From: Oceanospirillum sanctuarii
Lineage (GTDB): Bacteria; Pseudomonadota; Gammaproteobacteria; Pseudomonadales; Halomonadaceae
Assembly: GCF_002150805.1 (NCBI RefSeq)
Contig: NZ_MTBA01000004.1
Coordinates: forward strand, 930,001-994,000
DNA: 64,000 bases
Direction of reading: 5' to 3'
Shown: positions 56,076 through 64,000 of the stretch, in pieces
How positions within the stretch are numbered: the first letter of the stretch is position 1
How the letters are laid out: each line of letters starts with the position of its first letter
Program-made: the position numbers and the translations under genes
Notes under the pieces: generated by a model
Database searches by the model: none
Seen by the model: only the letters and a program-made list of their open reading frames with translations
Told to the model about the DNA's origin: nothing

Positions 56076-57761
56076 ATGGGCAGTTTGGGAAATTTTTCCG
56101 GCAAAATTGTGAAGAGCATAGGCTTCCGGCTGACACTGTTTCTGGCAGCCGGCCTTGCGCTCTACCTGGTGATGGCCGCCATGAGCATTCAGGCTCTGCT
56201 GCAACAGACTGAAGGTCTGAAGGAGCTGAGCGGCCTGCACTACGAGCGCGCCCTGACCGCAGCAGAGCTGTCACGTGATGCGGAAGTGATCGCAGCACAA
56301 ACCTTTGAAAGCATCCTCAGTACCAACCGCAGTGTGAGTCAGGAAGGTGCCGTTGATCAGGATCTGGTCGACCTCTACCGCTATGTGCGTAAACAGCTAA
56401 CCGCCACCAATGAGAAAGAGCAGGGTTATCTGGATGAGATCGATCTCTGGCAGAAACCTTACTTTGCCAGTCTTGAAAAGCTCGCCCAGCGTATGGAAGA
56501 AGAACGCCGCCTGATGCAACAGGAGCAGGAGCTGCTAAACGATCTGCAGGGGTTCAGCGACCAACTGATGGAGAATTCCTCTGCATCCTCCTCCAACCTG
56601 ATTGGACAGCAGATTATCAACACCTGTCTGATCGCCCTTAAAGCAGAGAAAAACGGCCAGCTACACCGACTGGAAAGATCCGCTGAACGCTATCTGGAGC
56701 AGCTTTCCGGCACACCGGTACTGGCTCAGGAACTGCGACCTCTGATCACCCGTACCTTTGACCTGAGAAAACCTCTGATTCTGAGCCACAGGGCAACTCT
56801 GGCTTCTGCCCGTGAAGCCCGCCTCTATTCTCAGCGCCTGACAACCAGCAGCTACAACTACTTCCAGAGCCTGAAGAACACCGCACACCTCGCCGCCCGT
56901 GACTACGAAGCCTCTGCCCAGCGTGCGTTTATGATGGTAGGCGTCTTCAGCGTTATCTTCCTGATCAGTATTCTCGCCATGGTGGTCTTTATCCGCCGCC
57001 GTCTGGTAGAACGTCTGGATCACCTGAGTGACACCATGAGTGCTCACGTAGCCGGTGATCCGAAAGCCATTCCTACCGATGGTGAAGATGAGATCTCGGT
57101 CATCGGTCAGGCCTTTGAGATTTTCGTGAATGCCCGTAACACCGCTGAGCAGCGTTTAAATCAGGCTCAGGAAGAAACCGAACAGGCCAACCAACAACTG
57201 CGTAAGCTGAATCGCCAACTGCTGGTTCTCAGTGAAACAGACCCGCTGACCGGGGTTGCCAACCGCCGTTACTTTGACCAAAAGCTACAGGATCACTGGC
57301 AGATGGCACTCAATCTGAGAGAACCTCTGGCTCTGGTGATGTGTGATATTGATCGCTTTAAGGCTTATAACGACCACTTTGGTCACCAGGCCGGTGATGA
57401 GTGTCTGAAGAAGGTAGCTGACACTCTGGATGAGATCGTTCATCGTTTCCCGGATACTCTGCTGGGGCGCTATGGCGGTGAAGAGTTTATTTTGCTTCAG
57501 GGGAGTTCCTCTCCGGAACAGATTCATCAGCTGGCAGAAGCAATGCGCCTTGCGATTATGGAACAAAACCTTGAACACCCGGACTCCGATCACAAGATCG
57601 TTACCCTGAGTCTGGGTACCGCCATTATTCAGCCCGACAGCCACTCATCCATTGATCAGCTGATCCAGCTGGCGGATGACGCGCTTTATCAGGCCAAAGG
57701 GGCAGGCCGGAACCAAACAATTACTGCCGGTTCAGAAGTTCGGTCTGAAGCCAGCTCCTGA
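56076..57761 (+). CDS. Membrane diguanylate cyclase with periplasmic sensor
   Basis: This 561-residue protein has an N-terminal membrane helix (LTLFLAAGLALYLVMAAMSIQ), a periplasmic helical sensor (about 40-285), a second helix (FMMVGVFSVIFLISILAMVVFI, about 288-309), a HAMP-like linker and a GGDEF domain (about 390-555) with DPLTGVANRR, CDIDRFKAYNDHFGHQAGD and the active-site RYGGEEF. It should make c-di-GMP. It directly follows the amino-acid-binding protein, so the two may form a receptor pair. Confidence 0.92.
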   Translation: MGSLGNFSGKIVKSIGFRLTLFLAAGLALYLVMAAMSIQALLQQTEGLKELSGLHYERALTAAELSRDAEVIAAQTFESILSTNRSVSQEGAVDQDLVDLYRYVRKQLTATNEKEQGYLDEIDLWQKPYFASLEKLAQRMEEERRLMQQEQELLNDLQGFSDQLMENSSASSSNLIGQQIINTCLIALKAEKNGQLHRLERSAERYLEQLSGTPVLAQELRPLITRTFDLRKPLILSHRATLASAREARLYSQRLTTSSYNYFQSLKNTAHLAARDYEASAQRAFMMVGVFSVIFLISILAMVVFIRRRLVERLDHLSDTMSAHVAGDPKAIPTDGEDEISVIGQAFEIFVNARNTAEQRLNQAQEETEQANQQLRKLNRQLLVLSETDPLTGVANRRYFDQKLQDHWQMALNLREPLALVMCDIDRFKAYNDHFGHQAGDECLKKVADTLDEIVHRFPDTLLGRYGGEEFILLQGSSSPEQIHQLAEAMRLAIMEQNLEHPDSDHKIVTLSLGTAIIQPDSHSSIDQLIQLADDALYQAKGAGRNQTITAGSEVRSEASS

Positions 57762-57782
57762 GCGATATTCAATAGAGCATAC

Positions 57783-57816
57783 AGCCGGACGCTTATCAGA
57801 TAACGTCCGGCTTTTT
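57783..57816 (+). terminator. Terminator after the diguanylate cyclase gene
   Basis: AGCCGGACG (57783-57791) pairs with CGTCCGGCT (57804-57812), followed by TTTT. Confidence 0.88.
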
Positions 57817-57905
57817 ATCGCTCCCGATCTGGCCTGAGTGAATATCAGGCAAAACAACCGCCACCGACTACAATCAGAAAAGCTTAAAACAAACATCACA
57901 AATTG

Positions 57906-57942
57906 ATAGGAAACACCTATCAAAACAATCAGCCTAATCAAT
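57906..57942 (+). promoter_or_regulatory. Candidate OxyR-binding site upstream of ahpC
   Basis: ATAG-GAAACAC-CTAT (57906-57920) fits the half motif ATAGntnnnanCTAT at nearly all fixed positions. Seven bases on, a weaker second half (ATCA-GCCTAAT-CAAT) completes the tetrameric spacing. oxyR is 3.7 kb downstream. Confidence 0.55.
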
Positions 57943-58081
57943 TATCTCACTCTAATAGAACCTCCTATACTTCTCCTGACTTCAACGAAAGGGGCTCTGA
58001 AAAAAGCAACTTTCAGAGAACCTAAGCCGTTACGCTTTGTATAGAAAAAGCGCTTATTACTGAAAAGACAGGAGCTATAAC

Positions 58082-58648
58082 ATGCCTCAAGCTATCAACA
58101 CTGAAATCAAGCCATTTGCAGCAACTGCTTTCAAACAGGGTGAATTCGTAGAAATCACTGAAGCAGACGTTAAAGGTAAGTGGGCGGTATTCTTCTTCTA
58201 CCCAGCAGACTTCACTTTCGTTTGCCCTACTGAACTGGGTGACGTTGCTGACAAATACGAAGAGCTGCAGAAAATGGGCGTAGAAGTGTTCTCAGTATCC
58301 ACTGACACTCACTTCACTCACAAAGCATGGCACGACAGCTCTGAAACTATCGGCAAGATCAACTACTACATGGTTGGTGATCAGTCCGGCAACATCACTA
58401 ACAACTTCGGTGTAATGCGTGAAGGTATGGGTCTGGCAGACCGCGCTACTTTCCTGATCGATCCTGAAGGTGTTATCCAGGCGATGGAAATCACTGCTGA
58501 AGGTATCGGCCGTGACGCTGACGACCTGCTGCGCAAGATCAAAGCGGCTCAGTACGTTGCTGCTCACCCAGGTGAAGTTTGCCCGGCTAAGTGGAAAGAA
58601 GGCGAAGCAACTCTGGCTCCTTCTCTGGACCTGGTTGGTAAAATCTAA
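58082..58648 (+). CDS. ahpC: Alkyl hydroperoxide reductase subunit C (2-Cys peroxiredoxin)
   Basis: The 188-residue peroxiredoxin reduces H2O2 and organic peroxides. The peroxidatic Cys is in [12 protein letters not shown] (Cys48) and the resolving Cys in [23 protein letters not shown] and [18 protein letters not shown] are typical AhpC. AGGAG precedes the ATG closely. Its reductase AhpF is encoded 322 bp downstream. Confidence 0.97.
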   Translation: MPQAINTEIKPFAATAFKQGEFVEITEADVKGKWAVFFFYPADFTFVCPTELGDVADKYEELQKMGVEVFSVSTDTHFTHKAWHDSSETIGKINYYMVGDQSGNITNNFGVMREGMGLADRATFLIDPEGVIQAMEITAEGIGRDADDLLRKIKAAQYVAAHPGEVCPAKWKEGEATLAPSLDLVGKI

Positions 58649-58970
58649 GTCTTCCTACCCGAAGCACTTTATATATGGAATGCCACTCTGACATTCCATA
58701 CCCCTCAGAATCTGCCATCCGGCAGGTTCTGAGAGCCTGAGGCTCAAACTTAAGCCAGTCAGGCAAATGCAATAAACGCATGATCTGTTCTGCAATTTAA
58801 CATCGGTTCTACCCTGAAAAATCAGTTCTGCTTTAACCATCAAAAGCATGCTACGGCATCGCTTTGCCTGAATTTTATCCCGGCATTGCTCTCTCAGGAC
58901 CGTTAACCGACAGAACAGGCCGGATAACCGTAACAAGACGGATAACTTTTAACTAAGTGGATGAATAACC
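58649..58970 (+). other. ahpC-ahpF intergenic region with hairpins
   Basis: This 322-bp gap holds two hairpins: ATGGAATG/CATTCCAT (58675-58699) and CTCAGAA-t-CTGCC with GGCAG-g-TTCTGAG (58704-58733). Neither is followed by a T run, so they may be processing or attenuation structures. No gene fits. Confidence 0.6.
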
Positions 58971-60521
58971 ATGCTTGACGCAAATCTGAAACAACAGCTG
59001 GATGCCTATCTGCAACGCCTCGTTAATCCGATCGAGTTGACGGTATCCGTAAACGGCACAGCAAAGTCTGATGAATTGCTGGAACTGGCCCGCGAAATTG
59101 AAGGCCTGAATGACAAGATTTCTCTGGTGGTTGATGAAACCCCAACCGGACGCGCACCACAGATGGTGGTTGCACCTAAAGGTGAAAAAGGTCGCGTAAC
59201 CTTCGCCGGCATCCCGATGGGTCACGAGTTTACCTCTCTGGTGCTTGCATTACTGCAGGCTGGCGGCTACCCGTCAAAAGAAGACGAAGCCCTGCAGGCT
59301 CAGGCAAAAGGCCTGACCCGCGAACTGAATTTTGAAGTTTATGTCTCGCTCTCCTGCCACAACTGCCCGGACGTAGTTCAGGCGGTCAACCTGATGGCGA
59401 TCCTGAATCCGAACATCACTGCCACCATGATCGACGGCGGCGTATTCCAGGATGAAGTGAAAGAGCGTGAGATCATGGCGGTGCCTTCTGTTTACCTGAA
59501 CGGCGAACTGTTCGGTAACGGTAAGATGACCCTGGCTGAAATCCTGAACAAGGTGGATGACGAAGCCGATGCCAAAGCCGCTGCGGCTCTGGCTGACAAA
59601 GAAGCCTTCGACGTACTGGTTGTTGGCGGTGGTCCTGCGGGCGCTTCTTCTGCCATTTATGCCGCCCGTAAAGGTATCCGTACCGGTCTGGTTGCTGAGC
59701 GTTTTGGTGGTCAGGTTTCCGATACAGTAGGTATCGAGAACTTTATCTCTGTGCCTTACACCGAAGGCCCCAAGTTAGTAGCACACCTGGAAGAACACGT
59801 TAAAGAATATGACGTGGATATCATGAAAACCCAGCAGGCGGTTGCCCTGAGAGATATCGGCGCTGGCTTAAAAGAGGTCGAACTGGCAAACGGTGCAGTA
59901 CTGAAATCCAAGTCCGTGATTCTGGCTACCGGTGCCCGCTGGAGAGAGATGAATGTACCTGGTGAAGCTGAGTACAAAGCTAAAGGTGTTTGCTTCTGCC
60001 CACACTGCGACGGCCCGCTGTTTAAAGGTAAACCGGTTGCTGTGATTGGTGGTGGTAACTCAGGTATCGAAGCGGCGATTGATCTGGCCGGTATCGTAGA
60101 ACACGTTACTGTACTGGAATTTGGCGATACCCTGCGCGCTGATGATGTTCTGGTTAAGAAAGCAGAGTCTCTGCCCAACGTGAAGATCATCAAAGAAGCG
60201 ATGACCACTGAAGTGTTGGGCGATGGCAAAAAAGTAACCGGCCTGACCTACAAAGATCGGGCAACCGATGAAGTCCACACCGTGAATGTAGACGGCATCT
60301 TTGTACAGATTGGACTCGTGCCGAACAGTGAGTTCCTGAAAAACACGCTGGAACTGAGCAACCGTGGCGAAATCATTGTCGATGCCCATGGCCAGACCAG
60401 CATGTCAGGTGTTTTCGCGGCAGGCGATGTGACCACAGCCCCTTACAAACAGATTATTGTTTCTATGGGCTCCGGTGCCACCGCTGCTCTGGGTGCTTTT
60501 GACTATCTTATCCGTTCATAA
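58971..60521 (+). CDS. ahpF: Alkyl hydroperoxide reductase subunit F
   Basis: This 516-residue flavoprotein disulphide reductase regenerates AhpC with NADH. Its N-terminal double-thioredoxin-like domain carries the CxxC in [12 protein letters not shown]. The FAD motif is [18 protein letters not shown], the second CxxC is in [14 protein letters not shown], the NAD motif is [18 protein letters not shown], and [16 protein letters not shown] lies near the end. Confidence 0.97.
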   Translation: MLDANLKQQLDAYLQRLVNPIELTVSVNGTAKSDELLELAREIEGLNDKISLVVDETPTGRAPQMVVAPKGEKGRVTFAGIPMGHEFTSLVLALLQAGGYPSKEDEALQAQAKGLTRELNFEVYVSLSCHNCPDVVQAVNLMAILNPNITATMIDGGVFQDEVKEREIMAVPSVYLNGELFGNGKMTLAEILNKVDDEADAKAAAALADKEAFDVLVVGGGPAGASSAIYAARKGIRTGLVAERFGGQVSDTVGIENFISVPYTEGPKLVAHLEEHVKEYDVDIMKTQQAVALRDIGAGLKEVELANGAVLKSKSVILATGARWREMNVPGEAEYKAKGVCFCPHCDGPLFKGKPVAVIGGGNSGIEAAIDLAGIVEHVTVLEFGDTLRADDVLVKKAESLPNVKIIKEAMTTEVLGDGKKVTGLTYKDRATDEVHTVNVDGIFVQIGLVPNSEFLKNTLELSNRGEIIVDAHGQTSMSGVFAAGDVTTAPYKQIIVSMGSGATAALGAFDYLIRS

Positions 60522-60758
60522 ATGGCTGATTCGTTCGTAAAGAGCTGATTCGCTCTTAAAACTGAATCCTGTCGGGAACCTCACGGTTCCCTGACAGCAT
60601 GCTCGACCCGTTTTACTCGCTTGATCGATTTGTCAGCTGCCAAGTTCACTTTTTGGCCTTGGCTGACTCGAGTCCAACCGATACGCCGCTTTTTATTGAA
60701 TCCGGATATCCGGTTCCTGAACAACCGGCTTTCCCGATAAAGAGTGACGTATTGTTTT

Positions 60759-60799
60759 GCCGAAGGGGTTCTTGTCGGAATCCCCTTCGGCTTTTTTTT
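60759..60799 (+). terminator. Terminator downstream of ahpF
   Basis: GCCGAAGGGG (60759-60768) pairs with CCCCTTCGGC (60782-60791), followed by eight T. Confidence 0.92.
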
Positions 60800-60843
60800 G
60801 CCCTGGATTTCATACAATCACATCACTGAGAAAATCCAGACAT

Positions 60844-60873
60844 AAAAAAAGACAAACCTGAGTTTGTCTTTTT
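60844..60873. terminator. Bidirectional terminator after the GcvR-like gene
   Basis: AAAAAGACAAAC and GTTTGTCTTTTT pair perfectly around CTGA. It is 28 bp past the stop of the minus-strand gene. Confidence 0.9.
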
Positions 60874-60901
60874 AGACACCGAGAAATTTGAGCCGGAAAT
60901 G

Positions 60902-61426
60902 CTAGCCTGCTACTTTCTCTTCACTGTTAAATTCGATCATCAGATCGCTGCCCAGAGCTTCAATTGCTTCTTCCACCTGCGTCAGGGTAACGCTCTCGGG
61001 AACAGTCAGAATCATATCCGCCTTGAACAGCATCTCGGAACTCATCGGCGCAGGCTCGCAACAGGTATCCAGCTCTTTTACGTTGACCTGCAGAGCACTC
61101 AGTACCTGCGACACCTCTTTTACGATGCCGGGTTTGTCGTTACCCACAACCGACAAAGAAACGGTAGAACCTGCCACCACATGGGCACCGGCCTTAGCTG
61201 CCGTCACGGTTAAACCGAAACGCTCCAGAGCCACCAGATCGTCCACCAGTGCATCGGCCTGATCATCAGCCACGGCAACGGTCAGAATACCGGCAAACTT
61301 ATCCGCAAGATGGGACATACGGCTTTCAAGCCAGTTACCGTTATGTTTAACGATGGTTTCGGATACTTTTTCCACAAGACCGGGTTTATCATCACCGATC
61401 AGGGTTAATACCAGTTGTTGTGACAT
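60902..61426 (-). CDS. Double-ACT-domain protein, GcvR-like
   Basis: The 174-residue protein has two ACT domains: VLTLIGDDKPGLVEKVSETIVKHNGNW and VSLSVVGNDKPGIVKEVSQVLSALQVN. GcvR antagonises the glycine cleavage activator GcvA in E. coli, but related double-ACT proteins have other or unknown roles. No gcv gene is nearby; it lies between ahpF and oxyR. Confidence 0.8.
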   Translation of the reverse strand: MSQQLVLTLIGDDKPGLVEKVSETIVKHNGNWLESRMSHLADKFAGILTVAVADDQADALVDDLVALERFGLTVTAAKAGAHVVAGSTVSLSVVGNDKPGIVKEVSQVLSALQVNVKELDTCCEPAPMSSEMLFKADMILTVPESVTLTQVEEAIEALGSDLMIEFNSEEKVAG

Positions 61427-61612
61427 AACCTTTCTCCGCTCTGTTTTTTTATTATTACCAGAAACTCTTGTCTGCGGTGCTCCACATCAGGGATACCACA
61501 GCTGGACTGTTCTTTAGTGATAGCACGCTTTGATGCGCTTTCAAATAACTTTTTATGACAAAACAAGGTGTTAGATGACCTGAAACCCGCTTTTAGCCAG
61601 CCCTTACTGCCA

Positions 61613-62509
61613 TCAGAACAGTTCTTTCATCACCTCGCGGACACAACTGACCACCTCCCGGACACAGGTCATTCGGGAGTAGTTCGGTCGAATCAGCAGG
61701 GAGATATTCCGGGTAGGTTCCGGGGTCTGAAAACGGATATAACGGATACGATGAGTATCTTCCAGATTATGAGTGGCAAGACGTGGCAGCATGGTCATCC
61801 CGATGCCACTGGCCACCATATAGCGCAGGGTCTCAAGGCTTGTAGCCTGAAAACGGTGATCCTCTTTAGCCCCCGATGTAAAGCAGTAACCCAATGCCTG
61901 ATCCCGCAGACAGTGACCATCTTCCAGTGTGAGCAACTGTTGATTGTTCAGGTCATCAAAGGTCACTTTCTCTTTATCAGCCAGAGGATGCTGAGGCGAT
62001 ACCGCAAGATCCAGAGGCTCTTCAAACAGATCGTAGCGTTCAACTCCCTGCATTTCATCCAGCCAGGGCAGAATCAGCAGATCCAACTTACCCTCATTCA
62101 GCTCACGCATCAGCACCTTGGTCTGCTTCTCATGCAGGTAGAAATTGACCTTCGGCAGACGTTCGTTCAGAGGTTCCATCACATGAGGCAGCAGATAGGG
62201 TGCTAACGTCGGAATCATGCCCATGTGCAGATCACCGGCAAGGGGATCCAATAGGGTGCGGGCGGTCTCTTCAAACACCTGAGCGGCACTGAGCACGTTA
62301 CGTGCTTCTTTCACCAATTGTTCGCCCGCTGGCGTTAACATGACATTTCTGCGGTGTCGCTCAACAAGCTGCAGGCCCAGCTGCTCTTCCAGCTTCATAA
62401 TCTGGCCACTTAATGTCGGCTGGCTGACAAAGCAGGCTTCAGCCGCCTTACCAAAGTGCTTGAAGCGATCAATCGCATCCAGATATTCCAGATCCCGCAG
62501 CTTTACCAT
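61613..62509 (-). CDS. oxyR: Hydrogen peroxide-sensing regulator OxyR
   Basis: This 298-residue LysR-family protein has the winged helix MVKLRDLEYLDAIDRFKHFGKAAEACFVSQPTLS in parts and, in the sensor domain, both redox cysteines: GHCLRDQALGYCFTSGAKED, matching Cys199 and Cys208 of E. coli, followed by FQATSLETLRYMVASGIGMTMLP. Oxidised OxyR activates ahpC, katG and others. ATAG-GTAAAAC-CTTG in its upstream region (about 62547-62561) resembles an OxyR half site, so autoregulation is possible. Confidence 0.95.
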   Translation of the reverse strand: MVKLRDLEYLDAIDRFKHFGKAAEACFVSQPTLSGQIMKLEEQLGLQLVERHRRNVMLTPAGEQLVKEARNVLSAAQVFEETARTLLDPLAGDLHMGMIPTLAPYLLPHVMEPLNERLPKVNFYLHEKQTKVLMRELNEGKLDLLILPWLDEMQGVERYDLFEEPLDLAVSPQHPLADKEKVTFDDLNNQQLLTLEDGHCLRDQALGYCFTSGAKEDHRFQATSLETLRYMVASGIGMTMLPRLATHNLEDTHRIRYIRFQTPEPTRNISLLIRPNYSRMTCVREVVSCVREVMKELF

Positions 62510-62804
62510 AGATACACCCTTTTAATATTCCGAAATCCTACAAGGTTTTACCTATGCTAGGACGGCTCCTTGATCACCGCAAGGGGATTTCATCTTAACT
62601 ACCTGCTAATAGATACAAAAAATAACCATCTAATAAAATTCAAACGCTTGAAATAAAAGTGATACAGATCAAAATACCGCAGCGCAAAAGTTACACAAGA
62701 TGACACACCAATAACAATACAAAATAAAAGGTTATTTGGCATGTCATCTGCAGAGCATTAAATGGATACCAGAAATGCTTACCAACTAATCAGTAGGGAT
62801 ACAG

Positions 62805-63035
62805 ATGAATTCAGGTTTAATGATAGTGAAAATGGCAAAGCCAGTTAAAAATACAGATGTGGCCGAGATCTCTGTTTTCAGAAAAAAACAGTGTCTGGAC
62901 AAGAAGTTAGAACACTCTCTGCAGCTTGAGGCAGCCATGGTTGAACTGCAACAGGAGTTCCGTAACCGTAGTCAGCGTATTTCTCAGCACGTTGGCCGTC
63001 TGGGTCAGCTTTTGGGCGTTAAACACGTCGCCTGA
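62805..63035 (+). CDS. Small hypothetical protein
   Basis: A 76-residue frame starting MNSGLMIVKMAKPVKNTDVAE, preceded by TAGGGA at good spacing. The C-terminal half is helical and rich in Gln, Arg and Leu (LEAAMVELQQEFRNRSQRI). Divergent from oxyR, with no family recognised. Confidence 0.5.
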   Translation: MNSGLMIVKMAKPVKNTDVAEISVFRKKQCLDKKLEHSLQLEAAMVELQQEFRNRSQRISQHVGRLGQLLGVKHVA

Positions 63036-63080
63036 ACTGTTTTAGGGCAAAAACCTTCCTCATCAATCCGGCTTGCCCGC

Positions 63081-63116
63081 AGAATGATCCTTGCAAGGAT
63101 CAGCACCGATCATTCT
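63081..63116. repeat. Nested inverted repeats
   Basis: AGAATGATC (63081-63089) is inverted at 63108-63116, and it overlaps a perfect 16-bp palindrome GATCCTTGCAAGGATC (63086-63101). The alternatives are mutually exclusive when folded. It lies about 45 bp after the small gene. Confidence 0.6.
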
Positions 63117-63204
63117 GAAGCCACGACAGAGAATAGACTCTCCAAACAAAGACTTCACCAGATGTCAGCCGGGTAAACAAAGCGCACAGCAAAAAATTCC
63201 GGGC

Positions 63205-63233
63205 AAAAAAAAGCCCCGGTTAAAAACCGGGGC
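63205..63233 (-). terminator. Terminator-like hairpin in minus direction
   Basis: GCCCCGGTT (63213-63221) pairs with the complementary arm ending GGGGC at 63233. On the minus strand it is followed by eight T. It is 440 bp past the putA stop, so it may end read-through or an unannotated RNA. Confidence 0.6.
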
Positions 63234-63634
63234 GACTCTCCGAATAACGGAAAAGCTCCACAAAAATTTGTGGCATCCACCAACGAGGGTTTGGGGATAG
63301 ACAAGTACAAACAACAATTCCAACGAACGGTCTGTATCTCATTACCTTGGGAAGAAACGAGATACATCTAAAAGTGAGAAGATTGCATCTTGCGACACTA
63401 TCTCAACACCCTTAGTTAAAGCTGGGCAGACCCGTCGGCACACGAACGGCCCTGCCCAAAAGGGTTTTACGAAACATCCGATCCTGCCGGTTGATCCGCT
63501 AACACCTGATTACAGGTGCTTCGATTAAGACGCTGAAACCACGAACGCCTTAATGCTCAAAACTTTGCTCAATAACACTTTGATCATCAGTGCTCTGCTA
63601 ATCAGCCAAACAACACCGCAGAACACTCATGATC

Positions 63635-63667
63635 AAAGACTCACCGGCTATAAACCGGCGAGTCTTT
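63635..63667 (-). terminator. Terminator of putA
   Basis: AAAGACTC-a-CCGG pairs with CCGG-c-GAGTCTTT across a short loop, 12 bp past the putA stop on the minus strand. Confidence 0.8.
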
Positions 63668-63678
63668 AAAGCTAACGC

Positions 63679-64000
63679 TTAGTTAGTGGATGCGATCAGG
63701 CTGGCGTTACCGCCCGCTGCCGTTGTATCCACACACAGGTGACGCTCGTGTACGAAACGCTCCGGCAGGTGTGCTTCGGTCAGCAGTGGCAGCAGAACAC
63801 CATCGCGTTTTGCCAGCACTTCACGGTAAGCCTTCAGCACGTCTGCTGCCGCGTTACTGGCGATAGCATCAATACCGGTCAGGCCTGCCAGAACGGAAGC
63901 GTCAACTGCACCATCCAGACCGACAATCGGCAGGCCGGCAGAAGCCAGCTGATCGGCCAGTGCTTTAACGCCCGGCGCAACCACGACAACACGGTTACCC
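63679..64000 (-). CDS. putA: Bifunctional proline dehydrogenase/P5C dehydrogenase PutA, C-terminal end
   Basis: The last 106 residues of a frame that continues past the right edge. The ending LPERFVHERHLCVDTTAAGGNASLIASTN matches the PutA C-terminal signature (ERxxxVNTAAAGGNASL in E. coli), preceded by VLKAYREVLAKRDGVLLPLL. PutA oxidises proline to glutamate; the catalytic domains are outside the window. Identification rests mainly on the terminal signature. Confidence 0.85.
   Translation of the reverse strand, partial: GNRVVVVAPGVKALADQLASAGLPIVGLDGAVDASVLAGLTGIDAIASNAAADVLKAYREVLAKRDGVLLPLLTEAHLPERFVHERHLCVDTTAAGGNASLIASTN

Larger units (their letters stand above)
57762..58081. other. Intergenic region upstream of ahpC
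   Basis: About 320 bp with a terminator for the cyclase gene at 57783-57816, an OxyR-like site at 57906-57942, and a further ATAG-N6-CTAT element at 57955-57968. The remaining leader (about 100 nt) has no gene. Confidence 0.65.
60522..60901. other. Intergenic region after ahpF
   Basis: A 380-bp convergent region with three hairpins, listed separately or here: GTCGGGAACC/GGTTCCCTGAC at 60571-60595 without a T run, and terminators at 60759-60799 and 60844-60873. No gene is seen. Confidence 0.65.
63036..63678. other. Non-coding region between small gene and putA
   Basis: About 640 bp without a convincing gene. It contains nested palindromes at 63081-63116, a terminator-like hairpin at 63205-63233 oriented for minus transcription, and the putA terminator at 63635-63667. 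The 63250-63600 stretch shows nothing I can identify. Confidence 0.6.

Overview
The window is a 64 kb stretch of a gammaproteobacterial chromosome with roughly 50 percent GC. Gene order and protein resemblance suggest an Oceanospirillaceae-like or Pseudomonas-related marine heterotroph. The clues are the chain ispG-rodZ-pilW-rlmN-ndk-isc-trmJ-suhB-secFD-yajC-tgt-queA-tRNA-Leu, a phenylacetate epoxidase operon, an ErcA/ErcS'-like pair, glutathione-dependent formaldehyde oxidation, and many orphan periplasmic binding proteins. The species cannot be fixed from the sequence alone.

Region 1 (1-15.4 kb) is conserved housekeeping, nearly all on the minus strand: isoprenoid synthesis (ispG), cell shape (rodZ), type IV pilus assembly (pilW), 23S/tRNA methylation (rlmN), ndk, a reduced isc locus (iscR-iscS-iscA), tRNA methylation (trmJ), Sec translocation accessories (yajC-secD-secF) and queuosine synthesis (tgt, queA). 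Two oddities stand out. The isc locus lacks iscU, hscB, hscA and fdx, and its IscS lacks the C-terminal tail that contacts IscU. The syntenic SuhB has lost the metal-binding residues of inositol monophosphatases.

Region 2 (15.49-25.80 kb) is an integrated element. It split a tRNA-Leu(CAA) gene in the anticodon loop, leaving the 5' half at the left edge and the 3' half 10.2 kb away, bounded by a 15-bp core. The element carries its own complete tRNA-Leu(CAA) just inside the left junction, downstream of the native tRNA promoter, so it probably replaces the gene it destroyed. Cargo is a tyrosine integrase, a DUF1566-M48 peptidase membrane fusion, four small proteins (including DUF1232 and DUF2787 types), an Mrr-like restriction enzyme flanked by a duplicated terminator unit, a umuC remnant, and an AT-rich 882-residue protein with many zinc-ribbon motifs around a putative PD-(D/E)XK/Vsr-like nuclease core. 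The last two lie between 22-bp direct repeats. This looks like a defence-type island with exchangeable cassettes.

Region 3 (26-41.6 kb) is accessory and sensory: a GNAT acetyltransferase, an unusual periplasmic-binding-protein/MscS/cyclic-nucleotide-domain channel, a 3-hydroxybenzoate-hydroxylase-like flavoprotein, a YgjP-like metallopeptidase, a histidine kinase with a one-domain response regulator, four orphan binding proteins, a bacterial globin, an orphan FecR-domain protein and a YjiH-like membrane protein.

Region 4 (42-57.8 kb) is catabolism and signalling: paaABCDE (phenylacetyl-CoA epoxidase) preceded by a structured leader; an iron alcohol dehydrogenase overlapping a hybrid kinase; a YeeN/YebC protein; a soluble CZB chemoreceptor; fghA and frmA for formaldehyde detoxification with a divergent LysR regulator; and an amino-acid-binding protein paired with a diguanylate cyclase.

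Region 5 (57.8-64 kb) is a peroxide-response cluster: ahpC with an OxyR-like site upstream, ahpF, a GcvR-like double-ACT protein, oxyR and the 3' end of putA. I saw no CRISPR array, rRNA or transposase.
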